Of a stretch of DNA of 23,145 nt, positions 1 through 7,819 are shown piece after piece (the first letter of the stretch is position 1; each line of letters begins with the position of its first letter). A model generated the notes under the pieces. The model searched no databases, was not told the DNA's origin, and worked only from the letters and a program-made list of their open reading frames with translations. The translations under genes and the position numbers were made by a program. The DNA comes from an uncultured Clostridia bacterium (GTDB taxonomy: Bacteria > Bacillota > Clostridia > Oscillospirales > Ruminococcaceae): contig CALATN010000221.1 of the NCBI GenBank assembly GCA_937891895.1, positions 1 through 23,145 of the forward strand. Direction: 5' to 3'.

Positions 1-674
1 CTGACGAAGTAGGCGCAGTACTTATGGTAGATATGGCTCACATTGCAGGTCTTGTTGCTGCTGGTCAGCACCAGTCCCCAGTGCCATATGCTGATATCGT
101 AACAACAACAACTCACAAGACTCTCCGTGGTCCAAGAGGCGGTCTCATCCTCACAAACAGCGAGGAACTCGCAAAGAAGATTAACTCCGCTATCTTCCCG
201 GGTACACAGGGCGGTCCTCTTATGCATACAATTGCTGGTAAGGCAGTTTGCTTCGGTGAAGCTCTCAAGCCTGAATTCCAGGAATACGGCAAGAAGGTTG
301 TTGAGAACGCTAAGGCACTCGCTGAAGGTCTCCTTAAGAGAGGCTTCAACCTCGTATCAGGCGGTACAGATAACCACCTTATGCTCGTTGACCTCCGTCC
401 TTTCAATATCACAGGTAAGGAACTTGAACACCGTCTTGATGAGGTTTATATCACAGTTAACAAGAACGCTATCCACAACGACCCTGAAAAGCCTTTCGTA
501 ACAAGCGGTATCAGAATTGGTACACCAGCTGTTACAACAAGAGGTCTCGGCGTTGAAGAAATGGACAAGATTGCAGAATACATCTACCTCTGCGCAACAG
601 ATTTTGAAAACAAGGCTGACGAAATCCGTGCAGGCGTAAATGAAATCTGTGCTAAGTATCCTCTTTATGAGTAA
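1..674 (+). CDS. glyA: Serine hydroxymethyltransferase, C-terminal part (5' end outside the window)
   Basis: PLP enzyme that interconverts serine plus tetrahydrofolate with glycine plus 5,10-methylene-THF in the cytosol; it is the main one-carbon donor step. The reading frame is open from the window edge, with the first full codon at 3, giving 223 visible residues, about the C-terminal half of a family member of roughly 415 residues. Visible hallmarks are the DMAHIAGL segment, whose Asp is expected to contact the PLP ring nitrogen, and TTTTHKT with the Schiff-base lysine codon at 117-119, followed by the glycine-rich GPRGG loop and a SGIRIGTPAVTTRG stretch near the C-terminus that contains the substrate-carboxylate arginine. 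Codon use favours CTC, AAC and AAG much more than the next gene does, as expected for a highly expressed gene. A hairpin terminator follows the stop. Confidence 0.97.
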   Translation, partial: DEVGAVLMVDMAHIAGLVAAGQHQSPVPYADIVTTTTHKTLRGPRGGLILTNSEELAKKINSAIFPGTQGGPLMHTIAGKAVCFGEALKPEFQEYGKKVVENAKALAEGLLKRGFNLVSGGTDNHLMLVDLRPFNITGKELEHRLDEVYITVNKNAIHNDPEKPFVTSGIRIGTPAVTTRGLGVEEMDKIAEYIYLCATDFENKADEIRAGVNEICAKYPLYE

Positions 675-698
675 TTGAATAACATTGTTGCAAAACAG

Positions 699-736
699 AG
701 GCAAGAGGCGCTATGTCTCTTGCCCCTTGTTTATTT
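699..736 (+). terminator. Rho-independent terminator of glyA
   Basis: A perfect 8-bp stem pairs GGCAAGAG (700-707) with CTCTTGCC (717-724) around a 9-nt loop. A T-rich but interrupted tract follows (727-736). It sits 25 nt after the glyA stop. The loop contains an ATG (713) in frame with the next gene, which should not be used as that gene's start. Confidence 0.8.
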
Positions 737-751
737 ATGGGAAGTGATATT

Positions 752-1306
752 ATGATAGTAATCAATGCACCATTCTATATTGAAGTTTCAGAAGATACCG
801 ATTATTCTCTTAATTCAACAGACAATGTTCATAACTATGATATTATACTTAATCCCGAAAATTGTCATTGGAATGATTATCATAAAAGTTTTTCAATTAT
901 AATGGACGATAAATCAGCCCTTCTGATTTGCGGATATTATTCTTATCCTGAGAATGTATTATTTGTAGATAATCTTCTTGTTATAATGTGTGAAAATATT
1001 ATTTATAAAATCGATGTTGATAAAATGGAAGTCGTATTTCGTAAAGTTATGTATGATTTATCGAAAACTACATTTGACATTTATAAAGTTTCAAATGGTT
1101 ATATAGTTTATGGCGAAATGGAAATAGCAAAGCTTGATAATGATTTCAACGTGATTAATATATTTATGGGCAGGGATATATTTGTTACTATTGATGGTTT
1201 AAATGCTTTTGAAATGAATGAAAACGAAATAGTTGTCCGTGATTTTCTTGGTAATACATACTATCTTGATTATAACTGCAAATTGATTAAGGAAGTGATA
1301 AAATGA
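752..1306 (+). CDS. Hypothetical protein, probably all-beta; unknown function
   Basis: I do not recognise this 184-residue protein. It is acidic, rich in Ile, Asn, Asp and Tyr, has no signal peptide or membrane helix, and alternates short hydrophobic strands with turns. Repeated patterns such as YKIDVDKMEVV and AKLDNDFNVI resemble blades of a beta-propeller-like or immunity-type protein, but this is only an impression of fold. The start at 752 follows GGGAAGTG with good spacing. An ATG 39 nt upstream is rejected because it lies in the loop of the glyA terminator. The stop overlaps the rarA start in an ATGA junction, so the two are probably translationally coupled. The base composition is clearly more AT-rich than in glyA or rarA on either side, which suggests a recent or weakly selected insertion in a housekeeping context. 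Confidence 0.75.
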   Translation: MIVINAPFYIEVSEDTDYSLNSTDNVHNYDIILNPENCHWNDYHKSFSIIMDDKSALLICGYYSYPENVLFVDNLLVIMCENIIYKIDVDKMEVVFRKVMYDLSKTTFDIYKVSNGYIVYGEMEIAKLDNDFNVINIFMGRDIFVTIDGLNAFEMNENEIVVRDFLGNTYYLDYNCKLIKEVIK

Positions 1307-2565
1307 GTGCCCCACTTGCCGACAGAATACGCCCCAAAACGCTTGACGACGTAGTAGGTCAGTCCCATATACTTGGCGAAGGCAAGCCACTTCGCCGAAT
1401 AATCGAAAGCGGAAAAATCCCCAATATGATTTTCTACGGCAGTTCAGGTATCGGTAAAACCACCGTTGCTCGAATTATTGCTGAAAATACAAATATGAAG
1501 CTCCACAAGCTCAACGGCACATCTGCTTCAATTTCCGATATAAAAGACGTTATCGCCGATACAAACACAATCGACGGAATGAACGGAGTCCTGCTTTATC
1601 TGGACGAAATCCAGTACCTGAACAAGAAACAACAGCAGTCCTTGCTTGAATATATAGAAAACGGACAGATTACTCTTATTGCTTCAACAACAGAAAACCC
1701 GTATTTTTACGTCTACAACGCAATTATCAGCCGTTCAACGGTTTTCGAGTTCAAACCGATTACAGCCGAAGAACTCGCACCAGCAATCAGCCGTGCATTC
1801 CGAATTGTTGCGGACGAACTTGGTGTAAAAGTAAAAGTTGCAAAGGGAGTAGTTGAGCATATCGCAAGAGGATGCGGGGGAGATGTCCGCAAATCAATCA
1901 ATACAGCTGAACTATGTGTTCTTTCCGCCGCAAGCACAGACGGCGAAATCGTAATAAAAATGGAAACCGCAGAAGCGCTCACCCAACGCAGTAATATGCG
2001 TTACGACCGTGACGGCGACTCCCATTACGATATTTTGTCAGCATTGCAAAAATCCATTCGTGGCTCAGATGAAAATGCCGCCATACACTATGCCGCACGT
2101 CTTATCGAAGCAGGTGATATAATTTCCTTGTCACGTCGTCTGCTTGTTATTGCCGCCGAGGATGTTGGACTTGCGTATCCACAGGCAATTCCAATAGTCA
2201 AAGCCTGTGTTGATAGTGCAATGCAGTTAGGACTCCCCGAAGCACGAATTCCTCTTGCCAATGCAGTAATTCTTCTTGCAACAGCACCAAAATCCAATTC
2301 CGCATATTGTGCAATAAATTCTGCACTTGCTGATGTTCAGAATATAGAATGCGGTGATTTTCCACGCCATTTGCAGAATAAGCATTTTGACGGCGAGGGT
2401 GCAAAGGTTGTGGGACAGCACTATCTCTATCCCCACGATTATCCTAATCATTATGTTAAACAGCAGTATCTGCCTGACCCGATAAAGGATAAGATTTATT
2501 ATGAGTTCGCTGATAACAAAACCGAACAGATAGCTAAGCAGTATTGGGAGAAAATAAAGAAATAA
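1303..2565 (+). CDS. rarA: Replication-associated recombination protein A (RarA/MgsA family AAA+ ATPase)
   Basis: Clamp-loader-like AAA+ ATPase that acts at stalled replication forks and single-strand gaps. The 420 residues are close to the usual family length. Visible parts in order: N-terminal box with ADRIRPKTLDDVVGQ (6-20); Walker A GSSGIGKT (46-53); Walker B LLYLDE (97-102), followed by NKKQQQSLL as in RarA (NKxQQD in E. coli); sensor 1 STTEN (128-132); SRSTVFEF with a candidate arginine finger (R144); then the C-terminal tetramerisation region ending in the family's YLYPHDYPNHYVKQQYLP signature, typical of RarA. The ATG overlaps the upstream stop (ATGA), with AAGGAAG before it. Codon use is richer in GC-ending codons than in the orphan gene upstream. 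The next gene follows after 34 nt and may be cotranscribed. Confidence 0.95.
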   Translation: MSAPLADRIRPKTLDDVVGQSHILGEGKPLRRIIESGKIPNMIFYGSSGIGKTTVARIIAENTNMKLHKLNGTSASISDIKDVIADTNTIDGMNGVLLYLDEIQYLNKKQQQSLLEYIENGQITLIASTTENPYFYVYNAIISRSTVFEFKPITAEELAPAISRAFRIVADELGVKVKVAKGVVEHIARGCGGDVRKSINTAELCVLSAASTDGEIVIKMETAEALTQRSNMRYDRDGDSHYDILSALQKSIRGSDENAAIHYAARLIEAGDIISLSRRLLVIAAEDVGLAYPQAIPIVKACVDSAMQLGLPEARIPLANAVILLATAPKSNSAYCAINSALADVQNIECGDFPRHLQNKHFDGEGAKVVGQHYLYPHDYPNHYVKQQYLPDPIKDKIYYEFADNKTEQIAKQYWEKIKK

Positions 2566-2599
2566 ACAAATTATTTGTGTGCAAGAAAGGAGCGTTTAT

Positions 2600-3274
2600 A
2601 TGAAAATTCAATTCAGTGACAACCTTATTAAGCATTATCTCCAAAATGTCTATTTCATTAACGGACACAGCTATGCAGGTAAATCCACTATGGTAAAAAT
2701 GCTTTCTGAAAGATATGATATGATATTCTGCGGTGAAAATTATCACGATGTATTTCCCCGTGAAAAACTTTCCCGTTGGAAACAGCCGGGATTGTGCTAT
2801 TTCGATACAATGAGTGGCTGGGAAGAATGGTTGAATATGACTCCAGAAGAGCATTACAATTGGACAACTCACGTTTCCCAAGAATGTATAGAAATTGAAA
2901 TTCTTGAATTGATTAAATTAGCTGCAAGCGGAAAGAAAGTAATTGTTGATACAAATATTCCGCCTGATGTACTGCGTGAAATTTCTGATTATAACCACGT
3001 TGCAATACTTCTTTGCGACCCTCCTGATATTTGTGCAACACGCTTTTTCGACCGTGACGACCCTGATAAAAAGTTTATGATGGAACAGATCAAGCTTTGT
3101 AAAGACCCTGATGCAACTCTTAAAAATTTTAATTCGTGGGCATTGTATCATCCACCTGTAGAGCTTGATTGGAACAATACAGGCTTCTTTACATACACGC
3201 GTTCAGATTTTGAAAATGATACACGAGAAGAAATGTTTAATGCTTTAGCTGAACATTTTAAATTGACCAAATAA
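2600..3274 (+). CDS. P-loop kinase-like protein of unknown substrate
   Basis: A 224-residue soluble protein with a nucleoside/shikimate-kinase type P-loop: strand NVYFING, then GHSYAGKS (22-29) as Walker A. A second strand KKVIVDTN (112-119) is the likely Walker B-type position, and VAILLCDPPD (134-143) is followed by RFFDRDDPDKK, which looks like a lid region with R148 and R152. The family is the broad AAA_33/cytidylate-shikimate kinase-like group. The acceptor substrate cannot be read from the sequence. The start at 2600 is chosen because AAAGGAG (2586-2592) lies 7 nt upstream. The ATG at 2579 has no ribosome binding site. It is probably cotranscribed with rarA and ends at a bidirectional terminator. 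Confidence 0.8.
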   Translation: MKIQFSDNLIKHYLQNVYFINGHSYAGKSTMVKMLSERYDMIFCGENYHDVFPREKLSRWKQPGLCYFDTMSGWEEWLNMTPEEHYNWTTHVSQECIEIEILELIKLAASGKKVIVDTNIPPDVLREISDYNHVAILLCDPPDICATRFFDRDDPDKKFMMEQIKLCKDPDATLKNFNSWALYHPPVELDWNNTGFFTYTRSDFENDTREEMFNALAEHFKLTK

Positions 3275-3338
3275 AAAACGCCGCTGTGACAAAGAAATCG
3301 CTAAGTAAAGCGTTTTCTCAACCACAACGGCATTTTTA
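3274..3338. terminator. Bidirectional terminator between convergent genes
   Basis: GCCGCTGTG (3280-3288) pairs with CACAACGGC (3323-3331), with one mismatch. A smaller inner stem CGCT/AGCG lies within the loop. The hairpin is flanked by an A-run (3273-3278) and a T-run (3333-3337), so it can terminate both the P-loop gene on plus and the S1 gene on minus. Confidence 0.8.
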
Positions 3339-3339
3339 A

Positions 3340-4266
3340 TCAATCCCCGAATCTGCTTTCAATCACTTTAGGAGATAAATCCGACGAATATCTCCAATGC
3401 GAAATATGCCCCTCGGTTATGAAATATTCAGGTGCACGATGAATATGTGTTCCGCTGAAAACATCGACAATGATCAGCTTTACTTTCATTTTTTCTGGAA
3501 TGAGAGCTTTTATGTATACGCTTGCGTGCTGACCGACAGCAACACCCTCTTTAGGTTCGGCAAGTCCCGCAAGATTTGGCGAAAGCTCAACAAAAATGCC
3601 ATAGTCTTCAACACTTCGGATTATTCCCGAAACGGTTTCGCCGTAGTGGAACTTTGAAGCGTTTTCTTCCCACGTTCCAAGTAATTCTTTATGAGAAAGC
3701 CAAACACGTCCATTGCATACATCTTTGATTACAACGAAAATATTCTGTCCCGCTTGGAAACGGTCTGATGGGTGAGAAATACGCGAAATTGAAATTGCAT
3801 CAATTGGAATAAGAGAAGGAATACCGCAGCCTATATCTACAAAAGCACCGAATTGTTCAAGATGTGTAACCTTTGCAGGAATTACATCTCCAGCCAAAAG
3901 CGTATTGATAAACTCATTCAAACATTTTTCCTGTACTTTTTTTCTCGAAAGTAATGCGATGTAATTACCGTTATCTTCTTTAATTATTTCAGTAACAATA
4001 AAGCAGACAGGTTTATTAACTTTAGTTATCAGTGCAATATCCTTTGTTGTTCCATCTGCAATTCCTATTGCACCTTCTTCACGATAAATAATTCCTTTTG
4101 CACACGGCAGATCAATATGAAGATTGTGGTCGTTGTCACACAAAGAAACCCGTGCTTCAAGAATTTTCTCCTGAAGCATAGCTTCCTGTAATGAGAAAAT
4201 ATTTTTAATGCTGTTCTGGTTATCAGGCGTAAAAAAAATTTCGCCTTCCGGATAGTAATTTCTCAT
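3340..4266 (-). CDS. S1-domain RNA-binding protein
   Basis: A 308-residue cytosolic protein with tandem S1 (OB-fold) domains, of the ribosomal protein S1-related group found in Clostridia. Two clear S1 repeats: about residues 124-196 (GDVIPAKVTHLEQFGAFVDI ... VWLSHKELLG) and about 207-270 (GETVSGIIRSVEDYGIFVEL ... VKLIIVDV). Residues about 30-113, ending IALLSRKKVQEKCL, look like a degenerate first repeat. It probably binds mRNA or associates with the ribosome; it is much shorter than canonical S1 and has only two intact repeats, so it is not the main RpsA. The start is supported by GGGAGGT about 7 nt upstream on minus. The stop lies directly beside the bidirectional terminator. It is preceded in the same direction by a 105-residue unknown gene, 73 nt away, probably in one transcript. 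Confidence 0.88.
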   Translation of the reverse strand: MRNYYPEGEIFFTPDNQNSIKNIFSLQEAMLQEKILEARVSLCDNDHNLHIDLPCAKGIIYREEGAIGIADGTTKDIALITKVNKPVCFIVTEIIKEDNGNYIALLSRKKVQEKCLNEFINTLLAGDVIPAKVTHLEQFGAFVDIGCGIPSLIPIDAISISRISHPSDRFQAGQNIFVVIKDVCNGRVWLSHKELLGTWEENASKFHYGETVSGIIRSVEDYGIFVELSPNLAGLAEPKEGVAVGQHASVYIKALIPEKMKVKLIIVDVFSGTHIHRAPEYFITEGHISHWRYSSDLSPKVIESRFGD

Positions 4267-4339
4267 TTTATACCTCCCGATTTTTGATTTTTAAATTGTA
4301 TCCGCTTTTCAATCTTATGCAGGAGATATTTTTTTTATT

Positions 4340-4657
4340 CTAAATTTTAGTAATGTTTCTGCCTCCGAAACCTATAATAATTCGCATAGCTTCAGAAGCT
4401 TCTTCTTTTCTGCATATCACAGTAAGAATACAGTCGTCATTAGATAAATTACTGTAGTTGTGGTAACATACAGGAATTGAGTACGTTGGAGTTATGCTTG
4501 TAAAATTGAAAACAGGAAATATATTAGTGCTAATATCATCAGTTACAAGTAATTTAGAATCTGTTTCAATTTTGGTCAGTGGTGATAATGCTTTTTTTAT
4601 TGCACCCGCCGCAAAATCAGCACTGTCGGGTGAATTGAAATGTGCAGTAATCTTCAT
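4340..4657 (-). CDS. Small hypothetical protein, 105 residues
   Basis: I do not recognise this protein. It begins MKITAHFNSPDSADFAAGAI, a strand then a helix containing SxDSADFAA, as in small ferredoxin-like (beta-alpha-beta) modules where two related regions pass by a helix. Near the end a second strand CILTVICRKEEASEAMRIII leads to a glycine-rich GFGGRNI tail. No signal peptide, no membrane segment, and only two cysteines, which are not clustered. The start has an almost ideal Shine-Dalgarno, TAAGGAGG, 6 nt upstream on minus, so it is a real and well-translated gene. It is the first gene of a probable two-gene unit with the S1-domain protein. The divergent side carries the promoter of the prfA operon. 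Confidence 0.75.
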   Translation of the reverse strand: MKITAHFNSPDSADFAAGAIKKALSPLTKIETDSKLLVTDDISTNIFPVFNFTSITPTYSIPVCYHNYSNLSNDDCILTVICRKEEASEAMRIIIGFGGRNITKI

Positions 4658-4760
4658 GAATTTCCTCCTTAAAGTTTGTGCAAAACGCTTTTTTTATCAT
4701 ACATTTTATGTGCTTTTAATCTATTTTGTTTTAAATTTGCATAAATATTGCAGAAAATAA

Positions 4761-4790
4761 TTGCCTTTAGTATATAAAATGTGGTATAAT
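4761..4790 (+). promoter_or_regulatory. Sigma-A promoter of the DUF951-prfA operon
   Basis: TTGCCT (4761-4766), an 18-bp spacer, then TATAAT (4785-4790) preceded by TGG, giving an extended -10 (TGn). It lies 37 nt before the DUF951 start and is the only good promoter for the plus-strand run up to 9787. Confidence 0.8.
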
Positions 4791-4827
4791 AAATTTGATT
4801 TCGATATTTTATGAAAGGAGCGTTTTT

Positions 4828-5022
4828 ATGGATATTCGTCCTAATGATATACTGGTTATGAAAAAGAAACATCCATGCGGAAGTCAGCGTATGTTTGTTT
4901 TACGTTCAGGTATGGATTTTAAACTTCGTTGTGATGGATGTGGACGTGAATTTATGATTCCCAGAAGCAAAATTGAAAAAAATATTAAGTCCATAGAGCG
5001 TTCCGAGGAGAATAAATTGTAG
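4828..5022 (+). CDS. DUF951 family protein
   Basis: A 64-residue protein matching the DUF951 pattern of Firmicutes: MDIRPNDIL, then MKKKHPCGS, then RCDGCGREFMIPRSKIEK. Three conserved cysteines (HPCGS plus CDGC) suggest a small zinc-ribbon-like or beta-barrel nucleic-acid-binding module, but the family has no established function that I can name. The start at 4828 is chosen because GAAAGGAG lies 7 nt upstream; the in-frame ATG at 4795 falls within 5 nt of the -10 box and would be too close to the transcription start. It is the first gene of the operon, 41 nt before prfA. In other Firmicutes DUF951 genes sit next to other housekeeping genes, so this placement is not diagnostic. Confidence 0.88.
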   Translation: MDIRPNDILVMKKKHPCGSQRMFVLRSGMDFKLRCDGCGREFMIPRSKIEKNIKSIERSEENKL

Positions 5023-5063
5023 CGGATTTGTCCTGTGAAAAATAAAAATAGGGAGCTGTTACA

Positions 5064-6140
5064 ATGTTTGAAAAATTAAAGATGACAGAGCAAAAATACA
5101 ATGAAATTGGTGAAAAGCTTATGGATATGGCTGTTATCAGCGATAATAAGCTTTACACATCGTTGATGAAGGAATATAAAAGCCTTACTCCGGTTATTGA
5201 AAAATACCGTGAGTATTGCAATTGCAAAAAGATAATGGATGATGCCAAGGAACTGCTTGATGAAGGTGGACTTGATAAGGAGATGAAGGAGCTTGCACAG
5301 CTTGAATTTGATGAAAGCCGCGAGCAGATCGAAGTTCTTTCCGAAGAATTGAAGATTTTACTTCTTCCTAAAGACCCTAATGATGATAAGAACGTTATTA
5401 TTGAAATTCGTGGCGGTGCAGGTGGTGAAGAAGCATCACTTTTTGCCAACTCGCTTTATCGTATGTATTCAATGTATGCAGAATCACGTCGCTGGAAAAT
5501 CGAAATCCTCAATGCCAATGAAACTGAACTTGGTGGTTTTAAGGAAATCAGCTTCAGCATTGAAGGTGAAGGTGCGTATTCACGATTCAAATATGAAAGC
5601 GGTGTACACCGTGTTCAGCGTGTTCCTGAAACTGAATCACAGGGACGTATTCATACTTCAACTGTAACAGTTGCTGTACTTGTTGAAGCTGATGAAGTTG
5701 AACTTGAAATCTTGCCAACTGATCTGAAGATTGACGTTTTCAGAGCTTCAGGTGCAGGGGGTCAGCATATTAACAAAACCGAATCTGCCGTAAGAATTAC
5801 GCATCTGCCGACAGGCGTTGTTGTTGAATGTCAGGACGAAAGAAGCCAGCATAAGAATAAGGATAAAGCTATGAAAATCCTTCGTTCAAGACTATATGAA
5901 GCTCTTCAGCAGGAACAGAATGATAAAATTGCTTCAGAAAGGAAATCACAGGTTGGTACAGGTAATCGTTCCGAACGCATAAGAACCTATAATTTTCCTG
6001 AAAGCCGTGTAACTGATCATAGAATTGGTCTTACAATCTATCGCCTTGAATATATATTGAATGGTAATATTGATGAAATAGTAGATGCACTTGCAACCGC
6101 TGACCAGGCTGCAAAATTGTCTGAACAGGAAGAGATGTAA
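5064..6140 (+). CDS. prfA: Peptide chain release factor 1
   Basis: RF1 reads UAA and UAG stop codons in the ribosomal A site and triggers peptidyl-tRNA hydrolysis. The 358 residues match the family length. The alpha-helical domain 1 spans about 1-110, and IEIRGGAGGEEASLFA (113-128) begins domain 2. The stop-codon tripeptide position reads PET (188-190) in RVPETESQGRIHTS, as in other Firmicute RF1 proteins and unlike the SPF of RF2. The catalytic GGQ is at 232-234 (GAGGQHINKTESAVRITH), whose glutamine is the usual methylation target of PrmC. GNRSERIRTYNFP and VTDHRIGLT are typical C-terminal motifs. The start follows GGGAG at good distance. No prmC gene is adjacent. The next gene starts 1 nt after the stop, so translation is likely coupled. 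Confidence 0.97.
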   Translation: MFEKLKMTEQKYNEIGEKLMDMAVISDNKLYTSLMKEYKSLTPVIEKYREYCNCKKIMDDAKELLDEGGLDKEMKELAQLEFDESREQIEVLSEELKILLLPKDPNDDKNVIIEIRGGAGGEEASLFANSLYRMYSMYAESRRWKIEILNANETELGGFKEISFSIEGEGAYSRFKYESGVHRVQRVPETESQGRIHTSTVTVAVLVEADEVELEILPTDLKIDVFRASGAGGQHINKTESAVRITHLPTGVVVECQDERSQHKNKDKAMKILRSRLYEALQQEQNDKIASERKSQVGTGNRSERIRTYNFPESRVTDHRIGLTIYRLEYILNGNIDEIVDALATADQAAKLSEQEEM

Positions 6141-6141
6141 A

Positions 6142-7155
6142 ATGACCTATGAAACAAAGCTGCTCAGTACATCTGAGCGTGATATAGCATATGCTGCAAA
6201 GCTTCTTGCAGAAGGTGCGGTTGTTGGAATACCAACAGAAACCGTATATGGACTTGCTGCAGACGCAGAGAATGAAGAAGCAGTAAAAAGAATATTTGAA
6301 GCAAAAGGCAGACCGCAGGACAATCCTCTTATTGTTCATATTGCAGATGTTGCACAGCTTGAGGATTATGTTCATAGCGTTCCTGAACTTGCATATAAAC
6401 TTGCAGAAAAATTTTGCCCTGGTCCGATTACTATGGTTTTACCCAAAAGAGATAGAATTCCAAATGCAACAAGTGCAGGACTTGATACGGTTGGAATAAG
6501 AATACCTTATCATCCTGCTGCGAGAAAACTTATACTTGAAAGCGGAAAAGCTCTTGCTGCACCTTCTGCAAATCTTTCAGGCAGTCCAAGCCCTACAACA
6601 GCTATGCACGTTATGAATGATATGAATGGCAGAATTCCAGCTATTGTTGATGGTGGAAGTTGTCCCGTAGGTGTTGAAAGTACAGTTATTTCATTTGAAA
6701 ACGGCAAAATACGTCTTTTACGTCCGGGATTTGTTTCAATAGATGAACTATCGGAATTTGCAGAAGTAATCTGCGACAGACATATTACAGAGGCGGCTAT
6801 TGACGGTGAACAAGTACGTTCTCCAGGAATGAAATACAAACATTATTCACCAAAAGCAAATGTCACAATAATAAGCGGAACTCGTGAACAGTATATAGAT
6901 TATGTAAATAGTCAGGGGGGGAATGGCATTTATGCTATGCCGTTTGACAGTGACGCAGATAAGTGCAGAATTCCGTGTATACCTTATGGAGATACTTCTG
7001 AAGAACAAGCTGCAAGATTTTTTGCGGTTCTTCGGGAATTTGATGATATAGGAGCAAAGCAGGTTTATGCTCGCTGTCCATCTGTAGATGGGGTAGGCCT
7101 TGCTGTATATAACAGATTGCTTCGCTCTGCGGGATTTGAAATTATTACGTTGTAA
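6142..7155 (+). CDS. tsaC: L-threonylcarbamoyladenylate synthase, two-domain Sua5/YwlC type
   Basis: Makes threonylcarbamoyl-AMP from threonine, bicarbonate and ATP, the first step in t6A37 formation on ANN-decoding tRNAs. The 338 residues fit the long Sua5-type with a YrdC-like catalytic domain (about 1-205) plus a C-terminal Sua5 domain. Visible motifs: GIPTETVYGLA (29-39), EAKGRPQDNPLIVHI, the PSANLSGSPSPTT phosphate-binding loop, VGVESTVISF and LLRPG, then the interdomain linker SPGMKYKHYSP that closes the active site in this class. I start it at 6142, one base after the prfA stop, with GGAAGAG upstream. A longer frame back to 6085 would overlap prfA and has no ribosome binding site. Confidence 0.95.
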   Translation: MTYETKLLSTSERDIAYAAKLLAEGAVVGIPTETVYGLAADAENEEAVKRIFEAKGRPQDNPLIVHIADVAQLEDYVHSVPELAYKLAEKFCPGPITMVLPKRDRIPNATSAGLDTVGIRIPYHPAARKLILESGKALAAPSANLSGSPSPTTAMHVMNDMNGRIPAIVDGGSCPVGVESTVISFENGKIRLLRPGFVSIDELSEFAEVICDRHITEAAIDGEQVRSPGMKYKHYSPKANVTIISGTREQYIDYVNSQGGNGIYAMPFDSDADKCRIPCIPYGDTSEEQAARFFAVLREFDDIGAKQVYARCPSVDGVGLAVYNRLLRSAGFEIITL

Positions 7156-7183
7156 AAATCAGTGGAAGGGGACACAAACGAAA

Positions 7184-7819
7184 ATGTGCGAATCATCCGA
7201 TATAGCTGTTATTGGTCTGACAGGACAAAGCGGCGCAGGAAAAACTACAGTTTGTCGTGTTTTTGAAGAAAAAGGGTTTGCAATTATAAATGCTGATAAG
7301 ATTGCTCGTCAGATTATGAAAAAGGGAATGCCTTGTCTTTCAGAACTAACTGAATGTTTTGGAGATGAAATATTACAAGAAGACGGTACTCTCAACAGGC
7401 AGAAACTTGCTGATATTGTTTTTAACGACAAAGAAAAGCTTAAACAACTCAATGCAATCAGTTACCCATACATAACTTGTGAAATTCTGAACAAAATAAA
7501 AAAGTTAAGTGCTGAAAAATGTAAGTATGTTCTTCTTGACGCACCAACACTTTTTGAGAGCCGTGTAGATGATTTCTGCAACCTTATTATTAGCGTGACA
7601 GCAACTGAAAAAAACCGTACAGCAAGAATAGCTAAACGTGATGGAATTACTGCTGAACAGATAAAAAGACGTTTTTCTTCACAACATACAGAACGCTTTT
7701 TTATCAATCATTCAGATTTTATAATTAAGAACAATAAATCTGTTGATGAACTTATAGAAAAGGCAAAAGAAGTTGCCGAGAAAATTAAGGAGTATTATAA
7801 TGCGGAAGAAACTCGGTAG
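7184..7819 (+). CDS. coaE: Dephospho-CoA kinase
   Basis: Phosphorylates the 3' hydroxyl of dephospho-CoA with ATP, the last step of coenzyme A synthesis. 211 residues. The P-loop GQSGAGKT (14-21) follows the strand VIGLT. NADKIARQI is the family's DAD-type substrate-binding stretch, here with Asn for the first Asp. LLDAPTLFES corresponds to the conserved D-x-P-L-L-F-E element, and RDGITAEQIKRRFSSQ is the lid. The start at 7184 has GGAAGGGG about 12 nt upstream; the frame runs further upstream to 7100 but that overlaps tsaC. The 3' end overlaps the following lytic transglycosylase gene by 20 nt. Confidence 0.94.
   Translation: MCESSDIAVIGLTGQSGAGKTTVCRVFEEKGFAIINADKIARQIMKKGMPCLSELTECFGDEILQEDGTLNRQKLADIVFNDKEKLKQLNAISYPYITCEILNKIKKLSAEKCKYVLLDAPTLFESRVDDFCNLIISVTATEKNRTARIAKRDGITAEQIKRRFSSQHTERFFINHSDFIIKNNKSVDELIEKAKEVAEKIKEYYNAEETR

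Noticed and set aside
713..751. An ATG start 39 nt upstream of the orphan gene
   Set aside because: It lies in the loop of the glyA terminator and has no ribosome binding site; the ATG at 752 has one.
7100..7183. Longer N-terminus for coaE
   Set aside because: It would overlap the tsaC coding region and add residues before the P-loop strand that the family does not have.
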